Part shown: positions 6,538-13,502 of the stretch, one piece after another
How the letters are laid out: every line of letters starts with the position of its first letter
Numbering within the stretch: position 1 is the stretch's first letter
Assembly: GCA_039026595.1 (NCBI GenBank)
Contig: JBCCMA010000077.1
Location: 1-16,546, forward strand
DNA length: 16,546 nucleotides
Source of the DNA: JBCCMA01 sp039026595
Lineage (GTDB): Bacteria; Pseudomonadota; Gammaproteobacteria; Steroidobacterales; JBCCMA01
Reading direction: 5' to 3'
Notes under the pieces: generated by a model
The model's database searches: none
What the model saw: the letters and a program-made list of their open reading frames with translations, nothing else
What the model was told of the DNA's origin: nothing
Translations under genes and position numbers: made by a program

Positions 6538-7104
6538 ATGAGCATCAAATCCGACCGCTGGATCCGCCGGATGGCCGAGAGCGCCAAAATGATAGAACCT
6601 TTTGAACCGGGGCAGGTTCGTGCCCACGGCGACCGGCGCACCATCTCCTACGGCACATCGAGTTATGGCTACGACGTGCGGTGTTCCACCGACTTCAAGA
6701 TTTTCACGAATATCAACTCGGCGGTGGTCGATCCCAAGGCCTTTGACGAAAGCAGCTTTGTCGATATGCAGGGTGACGTGTGCATCATTCCACCGAACTC
6801 TTTTGCGCTCGCCCGGACGGTGGAGTACTTTCGTATACCGCGCAATGTACTGACCATCTGTCTTGGCAAGTCGACGTATGCCCGATGCGGCATCATCGTG
6901 AACGTCACGCCGCTCGAGCCGGAATGGGAAGGCCACGTCACGCTGGAGTTTTCCAATACAACGCCTCTGCCGGCCCGGATTTACGCTAACGAAGGCGTGG
7001 CACAGATGCTGTTCTTCGAATCCGACGAGGTCTGCGAAACCTCCTATGCCGACCGGGCCGGGAAGTATCAGGGTCAGACGGGTGTCACGCTGCCCAAAAC
7101 GTAG
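6538..7104 (+). CDS. dcd: dCTP deaminase
   Basis: Converts dCTP to dUTP and ammonia in the cytosol, feeding thymidylate synthesis. The 188-residue protein starts MSIKSDRWIRRM, exactly the family N-terminus. It carries SYGTSSYGYDVR (about 37-48), LGKSTYARCG (about 109-118, including the nucleotide-binding SxxAR residues), and EPEWEGHVTLEFSN with the catalytic-type Glu at 137. It ends with GKYQGQTGVTLPK, the flexible lid that closes over the triphosphate. Length and sequence match the Pseudomonas-type enzyme as I recall it. No Shine-Dalgarno sequence precedes the ATG; instead a 9-codon reading frame (6512-6541) ends in a 4-base overlap with it. The gene probably forms an operon with apbC. It converges on the DUF3108 gene with a gap of only 15 bases and no terminator within it. 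Confidence 0.96.
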   Translation: MSIKSDRWIRRMAESAKMIEPFEPGQVRAHGDRRTISYGTSSYGYDVRCSTDFKIFTNINSAVVDPKAFDESSFVDMQGDVCIIPPNSFALARTVEYFRIPRNVLTICLGKSTYARCGIIVNVTPLEPEWEGHVTLEFSNTTPLPARIYANEGVAQMLFFESDEVCETSYADRAGKYQGQTGVTLPKT

Positions 7105-7119
7105 CCTCGTTCGGTTGTT

Positions 7120-7866
7120 TTATTCCGGTGGCGCGCCGTCCCAACGGATCTGCGTCACCTGCAGCACGATATTCGGCTTGTCGTCCACCGTTTGAATCAT
7201 TTTGACGGGCAGATACCCGCGGTCGACCGCCGCCCAGATCAGCGTGGCGCGCGACGACCCGTCGCGCTGTCGTTTCAGTCGCATTGTCTGGAAGGTTCCG
7301 GCCGCGGTCGACAGCAATTCATCGCCTTCGTGGGTGAGTTCGTAAATCTTGCGTCCGTTCCGATCGATCACTGTGTACCGATCCGGGCGCTGTCCGTTTG
7401 CGAGGTCGTGGAGTGTCTGCCACTGCAGCATCAGCCGGTCTATTTCGCCGCCGTCGAGCGCGATACTGGCGTCCCGCCCTTTGTAAGTGGACTGCGCCGA
7501 GCCCTCGGTCCAGTCAAAATAAATGCTGCTGTTGCGTTTACCTTTGCGCGTGCCGTCAAGGAATCGGTAGTCGACCGGCAAGGGGGCCTCGTCGAGGATC
7601 CGAAAGTGTGATTCCTCGACCACGTCCCCGTAGCGAATCAGCGCGGCGAGGCCGCGTGGCTCGGTCACCGACCGTAGTTCATACATACCGGACTGCGATT
7701 GCTGTCGCAGACTGAAGGTGGTTTCCGCGATGCGCGCCCCGGAGTACTGGACGTCGTAGCGCACCTCGAATGTGGGCGGGCCTGATTCGGGCAATTGAGC
7801 CTCGGCAACGGCACATAAGAAAAACCCGTAAACGGCGGCTGCCGCGTAGCTGGTCAGACGGGACAT
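7120..7866 (-). CDS. DUF3108-family exported protein
   Basis: A 248-residue protein with a Sec signal peptide (residues 1 to about 23, AVAEA before Gln), so it is probably periplasmic. The mature part looks beta-rich and fits the DUF3108 family: FEVRYDVQYSGARIAETTFSL near the start, FDWTEGSAQSTYKG in the middle, and YELTHEGDELLSTAAGTFQT followed by RDGSSRATLIWAAVDRGYLPVKM. I know of no biochemical function for the family. In gammaproteobacteria it commonly follows purN, as here: its ATG overlaps the purN stop region by 13 bases, which implies translation coupled to the purine genes. It converges on dcd. The family call rests on motif pattern plus neighbourhood. Confidence 0.8.
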   Translation of the reverse strand: MSRLTSYAAAAVYGFFLCAVAEAQLPESGPPTFEVRYDVQYSGARIAETTFSLRQQSQSGMYELRSVTEPRGLAALIRYGDVVEESHFRILDEAPLPVDYRFLDGTRKGKRNSSIYFDWTEGSAQSTYKGRDASIALDGGEIDRLMLQWQTLHDLANGQRPDRYTVIDRNGRKIYELTHEGDELLSTAAGTFQTMRLKRQRDGSSRATLIWAAVDRGYLPVKMIQTVDDKPNIVLQVTQIRWDGAPPE

Positions 7867-8534
7867 ATGGGGGCCTCGAGATTCGCCAGTGCGGCGGGAT
7901 CAAGTGGCAAGTCCAGCGGCGCACCGTCGAGGGTCGCTCGGGCGTCGCCGGCGACACCAATGCGACCGCGTGACACCGCGGCCACGCACAGCGGGTACAG
8001 CCGATGCTCCTCGCGCTGGGTGCGCGCGCGGAGTGTGGTCTCGGTGTCGTCAGCATGGATCGGGATGCGGCTTTGACCGATGACCGGGCCGCCGTCGAGT
8101 TCTTCTGTCACGAAATGCACACTCGTACCGTGCCAGAGGTCCCCGTTTTCCAGCGCACGTCGATACGTATGGAGCCCGCGATAGCGGGGCAATAACGACG
8201 GATGGACGTTGAGCATTCGGCCATGGAAGGTTCGGACGAACTCCGCGCTCAAGATGCGCATGTAACCGGCGAGGACAACAAGGTCGACATCAAGCTCAAG
8301 CAAAACGGCTTGCACCGCCTGATCGTGTGCTGCGCGCGGCATATCGGCGAGGCTCGGAAGGGCAGTGGTCGCAATGCCACGCGCGGCGGCGCGCATGAGG
8401 CCGCCGGCGGCGGGATTATCGCTGATAACCTGCGTCACCCGGTAGGCGTCGGTGTGCTTTTGGTGCTCGACGATCGCGTCCAGATTGCTGCCAGTCCCTG
8501 ACAGCAGCACGGCGATCCGTGCGGGATCAGCCAC
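7854..8534 (-). CDS. purN: Phosphoribosylglycinamide formyltransferase
   Basis: Transfers a formyl group from 10-formyltetrahydrofolate to GAR, the third step of de novo purine synthesis. I choose the GTG at 8532-8534, giving 226 residues. It is preceded by GGGGAG 10 bases upstream and places ARIAVLLSGTGSNLDAI at the N-terminus as the family requires. The frame stays open to an ATG at 8568-8570 (238 residues) and to 8651, but those starts lie deep inside purM and add unrelated sequence. Catalytic residues are visible: Asn109 and His111 in MLNVHPSLLPRYRG, and Asp147 in EELDGGPVIGQ. The start overlaps the purM stop by 8 bases and the end overlaps the DUF3108 gene by 13, so the three genes form a tight purine operon. 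Confidence 0.94.
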   Translation of the reverse strand: MADPARIAVLLSGTGSNLDAIVEHQKHTDAYRVTQVISDNPAAGGLMRAAARGIATTALPSLADMPRAAHDQAVQAVLLELDVDLVVLAGYMRILSAEFVRTFHGRMLNVHPSLLPRYRGLHTYRRALENGDLWHGTSVHFVTEELDGGPVIGQSRIPIHADDTETTLRARTQREEHRLYPLCVAAVSRGRIGVAGDARATLDGAPLDLPLDPAALANLEAPICPV

Positions 8535-9561
8535 GGATAACGTGCTCCCCGTCGTCGATGACCACGCCATGGGGTCCCTCAGCCACATCACCAACGTGCC
8601 AGCAGGTCTCGCCCGCTGATCGCAATACATCCAGTGCGCGCGTCGTTTCATTGGCGGGCACGATCACGACCATGCCGATGCCGCAATTAAAGGTGCGCAG
8701 GCGTTCCCTTGCTGTGAGTTTGCCGGTCTTGCCCAGCCAGTCAAAGACCTCAGGCGTGTCGATGCGAGTCAGGTCGATGTGGGCGGCGACATTCTTCGGA
8801 AGACTCCGCGGCACATTCTCGAGCAAGCCGCCGCCGGTGATGTGCGCCAGCGCGTGCACTGGCAAAGCGTCGATGAGTTTGAGCAGCGGCTCGACGTAGA
8901 TGCGCGTCGGGGCAAGCAGACTTTGGGCCAGCGCGCCGTCGAGCGGCTCTCCGGCGTGCTCGAGGAGTTTTCGGATAAGCGAGTAGCCGTTGGAATGGGG
9001 GCCACTGGATGCGAGGCCGATGATGGCGTCACCGTGCCCTACGCGCTCACCGGTGATCAGGCGCGGTTTGTCGACCATCCCCACGCAGAACCCGGCGAGA
9101 TCATAGTCGTCGCCTTGGTATATTCCCGGCAGCTCCGCCGTCTCGCCGCCGATCAGCGCGGCGCCCGCCTGCTCGCAGCCCGCGGCGATGCCGTCGATGA
9201 CGGCAGACGCGGTGTCGACACTGAGCTGACCGGTGGCGTAATAGTCGAGGAAGAACAGCGGCCGAGCGCCGCACACCACAAGATCGTTGACGCACATGGC
9301 CACAAGGTCGATGCCGATGGTGTCGTGTTTGCCCGTAGCGAGCGCGAGTTTCAGTTTGGTTCCGACGCCATCGGTGGCCGAGACCAGCACCGGGGTCTCG
9401 AGCCCGTGCGTGTCGAGTTCGAAAAGGGCCCCGAACCCGCCGAGACCTGTGAGGACACCGGGTGTGAACGTTCGGGCGACGCGCGGTTTGATGCGGTCGA
9501 CGAGCGCGTTTCCAGCGTCGATATCAACGCCCGCGTCTTTGTATGAGATCGAGTCGCCCAT
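8527..9561 (-). CDS. purM: Phosphoribosylformylglycinamidine cyclo-ligase (AIR synthetase)
   Basis: ATP-dependent ring closure of FGAM to AIR, the fifth step of purine synthesis. From the ATG at 9559-9561 the protein is 344 residues, close to the 345 of E. coli PurM, and starts MGDSISYKDAGVDIDAGN like the family. AGGA lies 9 bases upstream of that ATG. A start at 9594 would add 11 residues without such support. Motifs seen are GGFGALFEL, SATDGVGTKLKLA, MCVNDLVVCGARPLFFLDYYA, GGETAELPGIY, SSGPHSNGYSL and HITGGGLLENVPR, all typical of the PurM/AIRS fold. The gene heads a purM-purN-DUF3108 operon and is divergent from the DUF2066 gene across a 141-base promoter region. Confidence 0.96.
   Translation of the reverse strand: MGDSISYKDAGVDIDAGNALVDRIKPRVARTFTPGVLTGLGGFGALFELDTHGLETPVLVSATDGVGTKLKLALATGKHDTIGIDLVAMCVNDLVVCGARPLFFLDYYATGQLSVDTASAVIDGIAAGCEQAGAALIGGETAELPGIYQGDDYDLAGFCVGMVDKPRLITGERVGHGDAIIGLASSGPHSNGYSLIRKLLEHAGEPLDGALAQSLLAPTRIYVEPLLKLIDALPVHALAHITGGGLLENVPRSLPKNVAAHIDLTRIDTPEVFDWLGKTGKLTARERLRTFNCGIGMVVIVPANETTRALDVLRSAGETCWHVGDVAEGPHGVVIDDGEHVIRG
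8545..8550 (-). promoter_or_regulatory. purN: Shine-Dalgarno sequence that supports the purN GTG start
   Basis: GGGGAG on the minus strand, inside the end of purM, 10 bases before the GTG at 8534. It favours that start over the in-frame ATG at 8570. Confidence 0.55.
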
Positions 9562-9570
9562 GGCGGCGAA

Positions 9571-9574
9571 TCCT
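9571..9574 (-). promoter_or_regulatory. purM: Shine-Dalgarno sequence that supports the purM start
   Basis: AGGA on the minus strand, 9 bases before the ATG at 9561. It favours the 344-residue PurM over the longer frame starting at 9594. Confidence 0.6.
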
Positions 9575-9593
9575 GCTTGCGACAACGGGCGCA

Positions 9594-9667
9594 ATTGTAC
9601 GTGACTTCCAGTCGCTATGGGGCGGATTGTGTTCGCGCAGACGGAAAGTCCTGATTCGATCTACAAT
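9594..9667. promoter_or_regulatory. Divergent promoter region between purM and the DUF2066 gene
   Basis: Two -10-like hexamers point in opposite directions. TACAAT on the minus strand (9594-9599) would serve purM. TACAAT on the plus strand (9662-9667) would serve the DUF2066-to-hda operon. Both match 5/6 of the consensus, but neither has a good -35 box 16-18 bases upstream, so an activator may be needed or the call may be wrong. I see no clear PurR operator. Confidence 0.35.
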
Positions 9668-9690
9668 GCGCGTTCGAAACCAGTGGGTCT

Positions 9691-9694
9691 GGAG
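9691..9694 (+). promoter_or_regulatory. Shine-Dalgarno sequence for the GTG start of the DUF2066 gene
   Basis: GGAG, 8 bases before the GTG at 9703. It supports a GTG start for this gene. Confidence 0.6.
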
Positions 9695-9702
9695 AGCCTT
9701 AG

Positions 9703-10773
9703 GTGACGCAGAAAAAAAAGGCGCCGCGCGCGAGACGATGGACGGTAGCAAGATTCGCCAGCCTCGCCGCGGTTGCGCTGACAGGAATCATCTCGGTTGC
9801 GGCTCTCACGCCGACCGAACTCTATGCCACTGCCGTGCCGCTGCCGGAGGTGGGCGAGGTGACCGATGAACAGGCCGTCGCTGACCGGGACAAGGCTGCG
9901 TACGGGCGCGCACTGGCGTTGGTGCTGGTACGGGTCACGGGCCAGCGTGATGTCGCCTCGCGGCCGGAAGCGGCAGACTTACTTGAGAATGCACAGCGCT
10001 ACGTGCAGCAGTTTACGACCCGGACGTCGGAACTCGGAGAGCCGGAGCTCTGGGTGGCCTTTGACGGTGATGCGCTGGAACGCGCGGCCGCGCAGGCCGG
10101 ACTGCCGATCTGGAATCGCGATCGCCCCGCAGTTCTGATCTGGCTGGCGGTTGACCGAGGCAACGGCGAGCGCGAACTGGTCGGCGCAGACAGCGACGAA
10201 CCGGTCCGACTTGCGATTGAACAGATCGCACGGAATCGCGGGGTTCCGATTGTGTGGCCTCTGCTCGATTCTGCCGACATGGCCGCAACATCTGTGTCCG
10301 ATGTTTGGGGCGGTTTTGGGGAGAACGTTCTGGCGGCCTCGGCACGCTACCGCGCGGACGTGGTCTTGCTATCGCGGTTGCGAGCGCCAACCGGGCAGGG
10401 CGCGTACGGTCAGTGGGAAGTCCGAACGGGCGCGGAGAACCAGCGCTTTCGAGGCGGCGTGAGTCAGGGGATTAACGGACTGGCTGACTATCTGGTCGCG
10501 CGGCTTGCGGCTTCGGCCGATGTGGCCAACGTTGTGTCAATCACGGTGAATAATGTGTACAGCGTGTCGGCCTACAGCGACGTTGTGAACTATCTGGAGC
10601 GGCTCACGCTCATCGATGACTTGCAGCTCAAGGCGGTACAGGATGATGTTCTGGTATTTGAGGCCTCTGTGCGCGGCGATTCGGCGCGACTGCAGCGCGC
10701 CATCGAACTGGGCCGATTGCTGACGCCTGATCCGACTGAGCCCGGTGCGCTCATCTTCCGTTTTGCGCGATGA
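9703..10773 (+). CDS. DUF2066-family exported protein
   Basis: A 356-residue protein that starts with GTG. A basic N-terminus (KKKAPRARR) and a hydrophobic stretch (about 18-34) form a long signal peptide or anchor, with likely cleavage near LYATA, so the bulk is periplasmic. The mature part fits the DUF2066 family: YGRALALVLVRVTGQRDVASRPE near the start and PAVLIWLAVDRG in the middle, then a C-terminal region with YLERLTLIDDLQLKAVQDDVL. I know of no assigned function. In Pseudomonas a gene of this family lies between purM and hda, the same neighbourhood as here. Its stop overlaps the next gene by four bases. Codons 4-6 contain a run of eight A bases (9712-9719), a possible slippage site. Confidence 0.8.
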   Translation: MTQKKKAPRARRWTVARFASLAAVALTGIISVAALTPTELYATAVPLPEVGEVTDEQAVADRDKAAYGRALALVLVRVTGQRDVASRPEAADLLENAQRYVQQFTTRTSELGEPELWVAFDGDALERAAAQAGLPIWNRDRPAVLIWLAVDRGNGERELVGADSDEPVRLAIEQIARNRGVPIVWPLLDSADMAATSVSDVWGGFGENVLAASARYRADVVLLSRLRAPTGQGAYGQWEVRTGAENQRFRGGVSQGINGLADYLVARLAASADVANVVSITVNNVYSVSAYSDVVNYLERLTLIDDLQLKAVQDDVLVFEASVRGDSARLQRAIELGRLLTPDPTEPGALIFRFAR

Positions 10774-11345
10774 AACCTCGTGATATTCCCAACACGCTCT
10801 GTGCGCTGCGCATTGCGCTCGTCGCGCCGTTGCTCTGGACCATTCTGAGTGGGCAATACGTCCTGGCAACGCTGCTGTTCGGTCTGGCGGGGTTTACGGA
10901 TCTGCTGGACGGTTATCTTGCGCGACGCTTTGGCTGGCATACGCCGCTTGGCGCGCTGCTTGATCCCATCGCGGACAAGGTGCTCACGGTCGGCGTGTTC
11001 CTGTGCCTGATGGCGGTGGGTCTGATTCCGCGCTGGTTGGCAGCCCTTGTGATTGGACGTGATCTGTACATCGTGTCCGGAAGCGCGGTGTATCGACGTT
11101 TCGTCGGGCCGTTTAAAGCGGGTGCCCGGATGCCCGGCAAGCTGACGACGGCCGCGATGCTTCTTTTTGTATGGTTGCTGTTGGCACGCGCGGCGGTTGG
11201 CTGGCCCTCCGAGGGGGTGACCATGATTTTGGGGGCCACGCTGGCGGTGCTGGTGGTGGTGAGCGCGCTGGATTATACCCGTCACTGGGCGAGGCAGGCC
11301 CGGACGCCATCGCAGGACTTGAAAACGGAAAACGAACTGACATGA
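10770..11345 (+). CDS. CDP-alcohol phosphatidyltransferase
   Basis: An inner-membrane enzyme that joins a CDP-diacylglycerol-type donor to a small alcohol acceptor with release of CMP, as in phosphatidylglycerol-phosphate synthesis. The 191 residues contain a complete family signature D-x2-DG-x2-AR-x8-G-x3-D-x3-D: Asp44, Asp47, Gly48, Ala51, Arg52, Gly61, Asp65 and Asp69. About five or six hydrophobic segments follow the usual topology (about 10-25, 30-42, 71-85, 89-105, 127-142 and 150-167). The acceptor cannot be told from sequence. It resembles PgsA, but a separate pgsA usually exists elsewhere in such genomes, so I give no symbol. It overlaps its neighbours on both sides by four bases (ATGA) and has no Shine-Dalgarno sequence of its own, so translation is probably coupled. 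Confidence 0.88.
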   Translation: MKPRDIPNTLCALRIALVAPLLWTILSGQYVLATLLFGLAGFTDLLDGYLARRFGWHTPLGALLDPIADKVLTVGVFLCLMAVGLIPRWLAALVIGRDLYIVSGSAVYRRFVGPFKAGARMPGKLTTAAMLLFVWLLLARAAVGWPSEGVTMILGATLAVLVVVSALDYTRHWARQARTPSQDLKTENELT

Positions 11346-12409
11346 CCGAAGAACGCTTGTTTCGCTTGCTGGCCATCGGCGGTCTTTTTTATCTGACGTA
11401 TTTGCTGGCGCCCATCCTGACGCCGTTTATCGCGTCGGCGTTGCTCGCCTACGTCGGCGATCCGCTGGTGGATCGACTGGAGAAAGGGCGGCTCTCGCGC
11501 ACGGTTGCGGTCATGGTGGCGTTTGTCATGATCTTCCTCGGCCTCGCTTCGCTAACGTTGCTGGTGGTCCCGCTTGTGCGCGATCAGGGGGCAGCGTTCG
11601 CGGACAAACTGCCGTCATACATACGCTGGATTGAGTCCAATATCCTGCCCCGCGTCATGCCGTATGTCGGGCTGGAAGGGGATGCGATGGATACCGGTCT
11701 CGCTCCGTTGATTCGAGAATACGGCGATCGAATCGGTACGTTCGCATCCAGTGCGCTGGGAACGCTCGGTCGTTCAGGTACGGCGCTACTGACCAGCGTG
11801 GTCAATCTTTTCCTTGTGCCGATACTGACGTTCTATCTGCTGCGCGACTGGGATCATATTGTCCATCGCGTCGGCGAGCTGGTGCCGGCGTCGCGTCGCG
11901 ATGAGATCTTCTCCGTGGCGCGCGAGTCCGATGATGTGCTCGGCGGCTTCCTGCGCGGGCAGATTCTTGTGATGACCGGGCTCGCGACGATTTACGCGGT
12001 GGGCTTGTCGATTGTGGGACTTGATTACGCCATCGCGATTGGCGTGGTCGCCGGGCTCGTCAGTTTCGTCCCGTATCTGGGGCTGGTCGTTGGTATCGTG
12101 CTGGCTGGCCTGTCGGCGGTCGCCCAGCTGCAGTCGGTCGGCGCGCTCGCGGCCGTGGTGGCCGTGTTCGTGGTCGGTCAGCTGATTGAGGGCACGTTGT
12201 TGACGCCGAAGCTCGTCGGCGACCGGATCGGCTTGCACCCGGTGTTGGTGATCTTCGCCGTGATGGCCGGTGGGCAGCTATTTGGCTTTTTCGGAATACT
12301 TCTGGCCCTTCCGGGTGCCGCGGTCGTGTCCGTCATCGTGCGTCACATCTACGGACGGTTCGACGATCCGGTCGATGCGCCGGTTGAGAGCGGAGAGCCG
12401 CCGGGGTGA
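11342..12409 (+). CDS. AI-2E family transporter (PerM/YdiK-type permease)
   Basis: A 355-residue polytopic inner-membrane protein of the AI-2E/UPF0118 family. The arrangement is typical: two N-terminal membrane helices (ending PILTPFIASALLAYVGDPLV), another after LSRTVAVMVAFVMIFLGLASL, and a long soluble loop with short helices. A C-terminal membrane bundle follows, with GGFLRGQILVMTGL, GLVSFVPYLGLVVG (the conserved PYLG) and a final FFGILLALPGAAV. Members have been linked to quorum-signal export or Na+/H+ antiport, but the substrate here cannot be told. The frame stays open upstream to 11171, but the ATG at 11342, in a 4-base overlap with the phosphatidyltransferase stop, gives the family N-terminus. 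It is followed by hda with another 4-base overlap. Confidence 0.9.
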   Translation: MTEERLFRLLAIGGLFYLTYLLAPILTPFIASALLAYVGDPLVDRLEKGRLSRTVAVMVAFVMIFLGLASLTLLVVPLVRDQGAAFADKLPSYIRWIESNILPRVMPYVGLEGDAMDTGLAPLIREYGDRIGTFASSALGTLGRSGTALLTSVVNLFLVPILTFYLLRDWDHIVHRVGELVPASRRDEIFSVARESDDVLGGFLRGQILVMTGLATIYAVGLSIVGLDYAIAIGVVAGLVSFVPYLGLVVGIVLAGLSAVAQLQSVGALAAVVAVFVVGQLIEGTLLTPKLVGDRIGLHPVLVIFAVMAGGQLFGFFGILLALPGAAVVSVIVRHIYGRFDDPVDAPVESGEPPG

Positions 12410-13083
12410 GCGCCGCGCATCCGCAGCTGCCGCTTCCCGTCACGCTCGACGCGGCCGCGACGTTCGATAATTTCCACACCGGTGCCAATGCCGCTGTCCT
12501 CGACGCACTTCAGTGCCCTGCGTCTGCGTGGAGCCTGTGGTTGCATGGCGCCCGTGGGACGGGCAAGAGTCACCTGTTGCAGGCTGCCTGCGCGGCGGTT
12601 GACAGTAGCGCCTATGCGACCGCTTCGGTCCTGAAGTCGTGGTCGTCGATGGGGGCGCTTTCAGGCTTTGAGCGCTTCAGGCTGGTGTGCCTTGATGATG
12701 TGCATCAATTGCTCGGAGACCGGGCCTGTGAGGAGGCGCTGTTCCATCTCTACAACCGGTTGATGGACGCGGGCGGTCAGCTCATATTTGCTGCGGAGCA
12801 GTCCCCGCAGCACCTGACCTTCTCCCTGGCCGATCTGGCATCGCGTTGCCGTGCCGCGCGAGTGTTGCGGGTGGCGCCGCTAGACGATGAAGGTGTGATC
12901 GCCGCGCTCCGCAAACGCGCCCGGCGGCGCGACCTCGATTTGCCTGTGGAGACGGCCCTGTATCTGATCCGGCACTGCCGCCGCGATATGCACACGCTGT
13001 GCGACGTACTCGATACGCTGGATCTCGCCTCGCTCGCGGCGCGCCGTCGTTTGACCGTACCGTTCGTCAAATCTCTTATCTGA
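12406..13083 (+). CDS. hda: DnaA regulatory inactivator Hda
   Basis: An AAA+ protein that binds the replication clamp and stimulates hydrolysis of DnaA-bound ATP, which prevents re-initiation. The 225 residues begin at a GTG whose last two bases join the AI-2E stop (GTGA overlap), with GGAG 10 bases upstream. The N-terminal QLPLPV (7-12) is the QLxLP clamp-binding motif. It has HGARGTGKSHLL (Walker A), LVCLDDVHQL (Walker B), DLASRCRAAR with the box VII arginine-finger position, and a C-terminal lid ending LTVPFVKSLI as in other Hda proteins. The Walker motifs are more DnaA-like than those I recall for E. coli Hda. It is last in a four-gene chain and is followed by inverted repeats at 13087-13141. 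Confidence 0.93.
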   Translation: MSAAHPQLPLPVTLDAAATFDNFHTGANAAVLDALQCPASAWSLWLHGARGTGKSHLLQAACAAVDSSAYATASVLKSWSSMGALSGFERFRLVCLDDVHQLLGDRACEEALFHLYNRLMDAGGQLIFAAEQSPQHLTFSLADLASRCRAARVLRVAPLDDEGVIAALRKRARRRDLDLPVETALYLIRHCRRDMHTLCDVLDTLDLASLAARRRLTVPFVKSLI

Positions 13084-13098
13084 TGCGGATCTGATCCG

Positions 13099-13141
13099 GA
13101 TCTGTCCGAGTCTGGCCGGACCGCGGGTGGTCGGACAGATC
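13099..13141. terminator. Large inverted repeat between convergent hda and DUF2069 genes
   Basis: An 11-base arm at 13099-13109 is a perfect reverse complement of 13131-13141, around a 21-base GC-rich loop. A second short inverted repeat (GGATC-T-GATCC, 13087-13097) lies just before it. The position between two converging genes suggests a bidirectional terminator, but neither side has a T-tract, so termination would need another factor or another function. Confidence 0.45.
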
Positions 13142-13151
13142 GACCCGCGAA

Positions 13152-13502
13152 CTATTTGATATCCGAACGAATCTGGTGCTGTGCGGCGAGCTTGGCGTTT
13201 CGTGTGGCCGGCGCAAGCAGTGCGATAAAGATGGTGCCGCAGATCACCGCGGCGATCGGTTCGGGCCGCGATGCATTGGTTGCGACCACCTCCACGATCG
13301 CGAAGCACAAATATGGCAGGGCCAGTGCGCCTGCGACGACGAGCGGGCGCACGCGCGCGCGGAAAACGAACAGGCTCGAAATGAGCAAGGGTGCCACGAT
13401 CAGGAGTTTGGCCGGGTCCTGAAACCCGGCGAGATTCCACCACGCGAAACACGCCGTCATGGCAACGAAGGACAGCGCCGTGGCAAGTTGCAGCAGCTTC
13501 AT
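13152..13502 (-). CDS. DUF2069-family small membrane protein
   Basis: A 116-residue inner-membrane protein with four hydrophobic helices (about 4-23, 31-47, 54-73 and 80-99), short loops, and a basic tail (ATRNAKLAAQHQIRSDIK). The size, the opening LLQLATALSFVAMTACFAWW, and the setting next to wrbA and hda fit the DUF2069 family, whose function is unknown to me. The frame is open for another 131 codons upstream, but that stretch is the antisense shadow of wrbA. The ATG at 13500-13502 overlaps the wrbA stop by four bases (ATGA), so the two are probably translated together. It converges on hda. Confidence 0.78.
   Translation of the reverse strand: MKLLQLATALSFVAMTACFAWWNLAGFQDPAKLLIVAPLLISSLFVFRARVRPLVVAGALALPYLCFAIVEVVATNASRPEPIAAVICGTIFIALLAPATRNAKLAAQHQIRSDIK

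Noticed and set aside
9562..9702. A PurR operator between purM and the DUF2066 gene
   Set aside because: I looked for the ACGCAAACG-type half-sites and found only a CAATTG palindrome with no convincing match.
11171..11341. In-frame extension upstream of the AI-2E permease
   Set aside because: It lies wholly inside the phosphatidyltransferase gene and reads as Gly/Ala-rich shadow; the ATG at 11342 in the 4-base overlap is the natural start.
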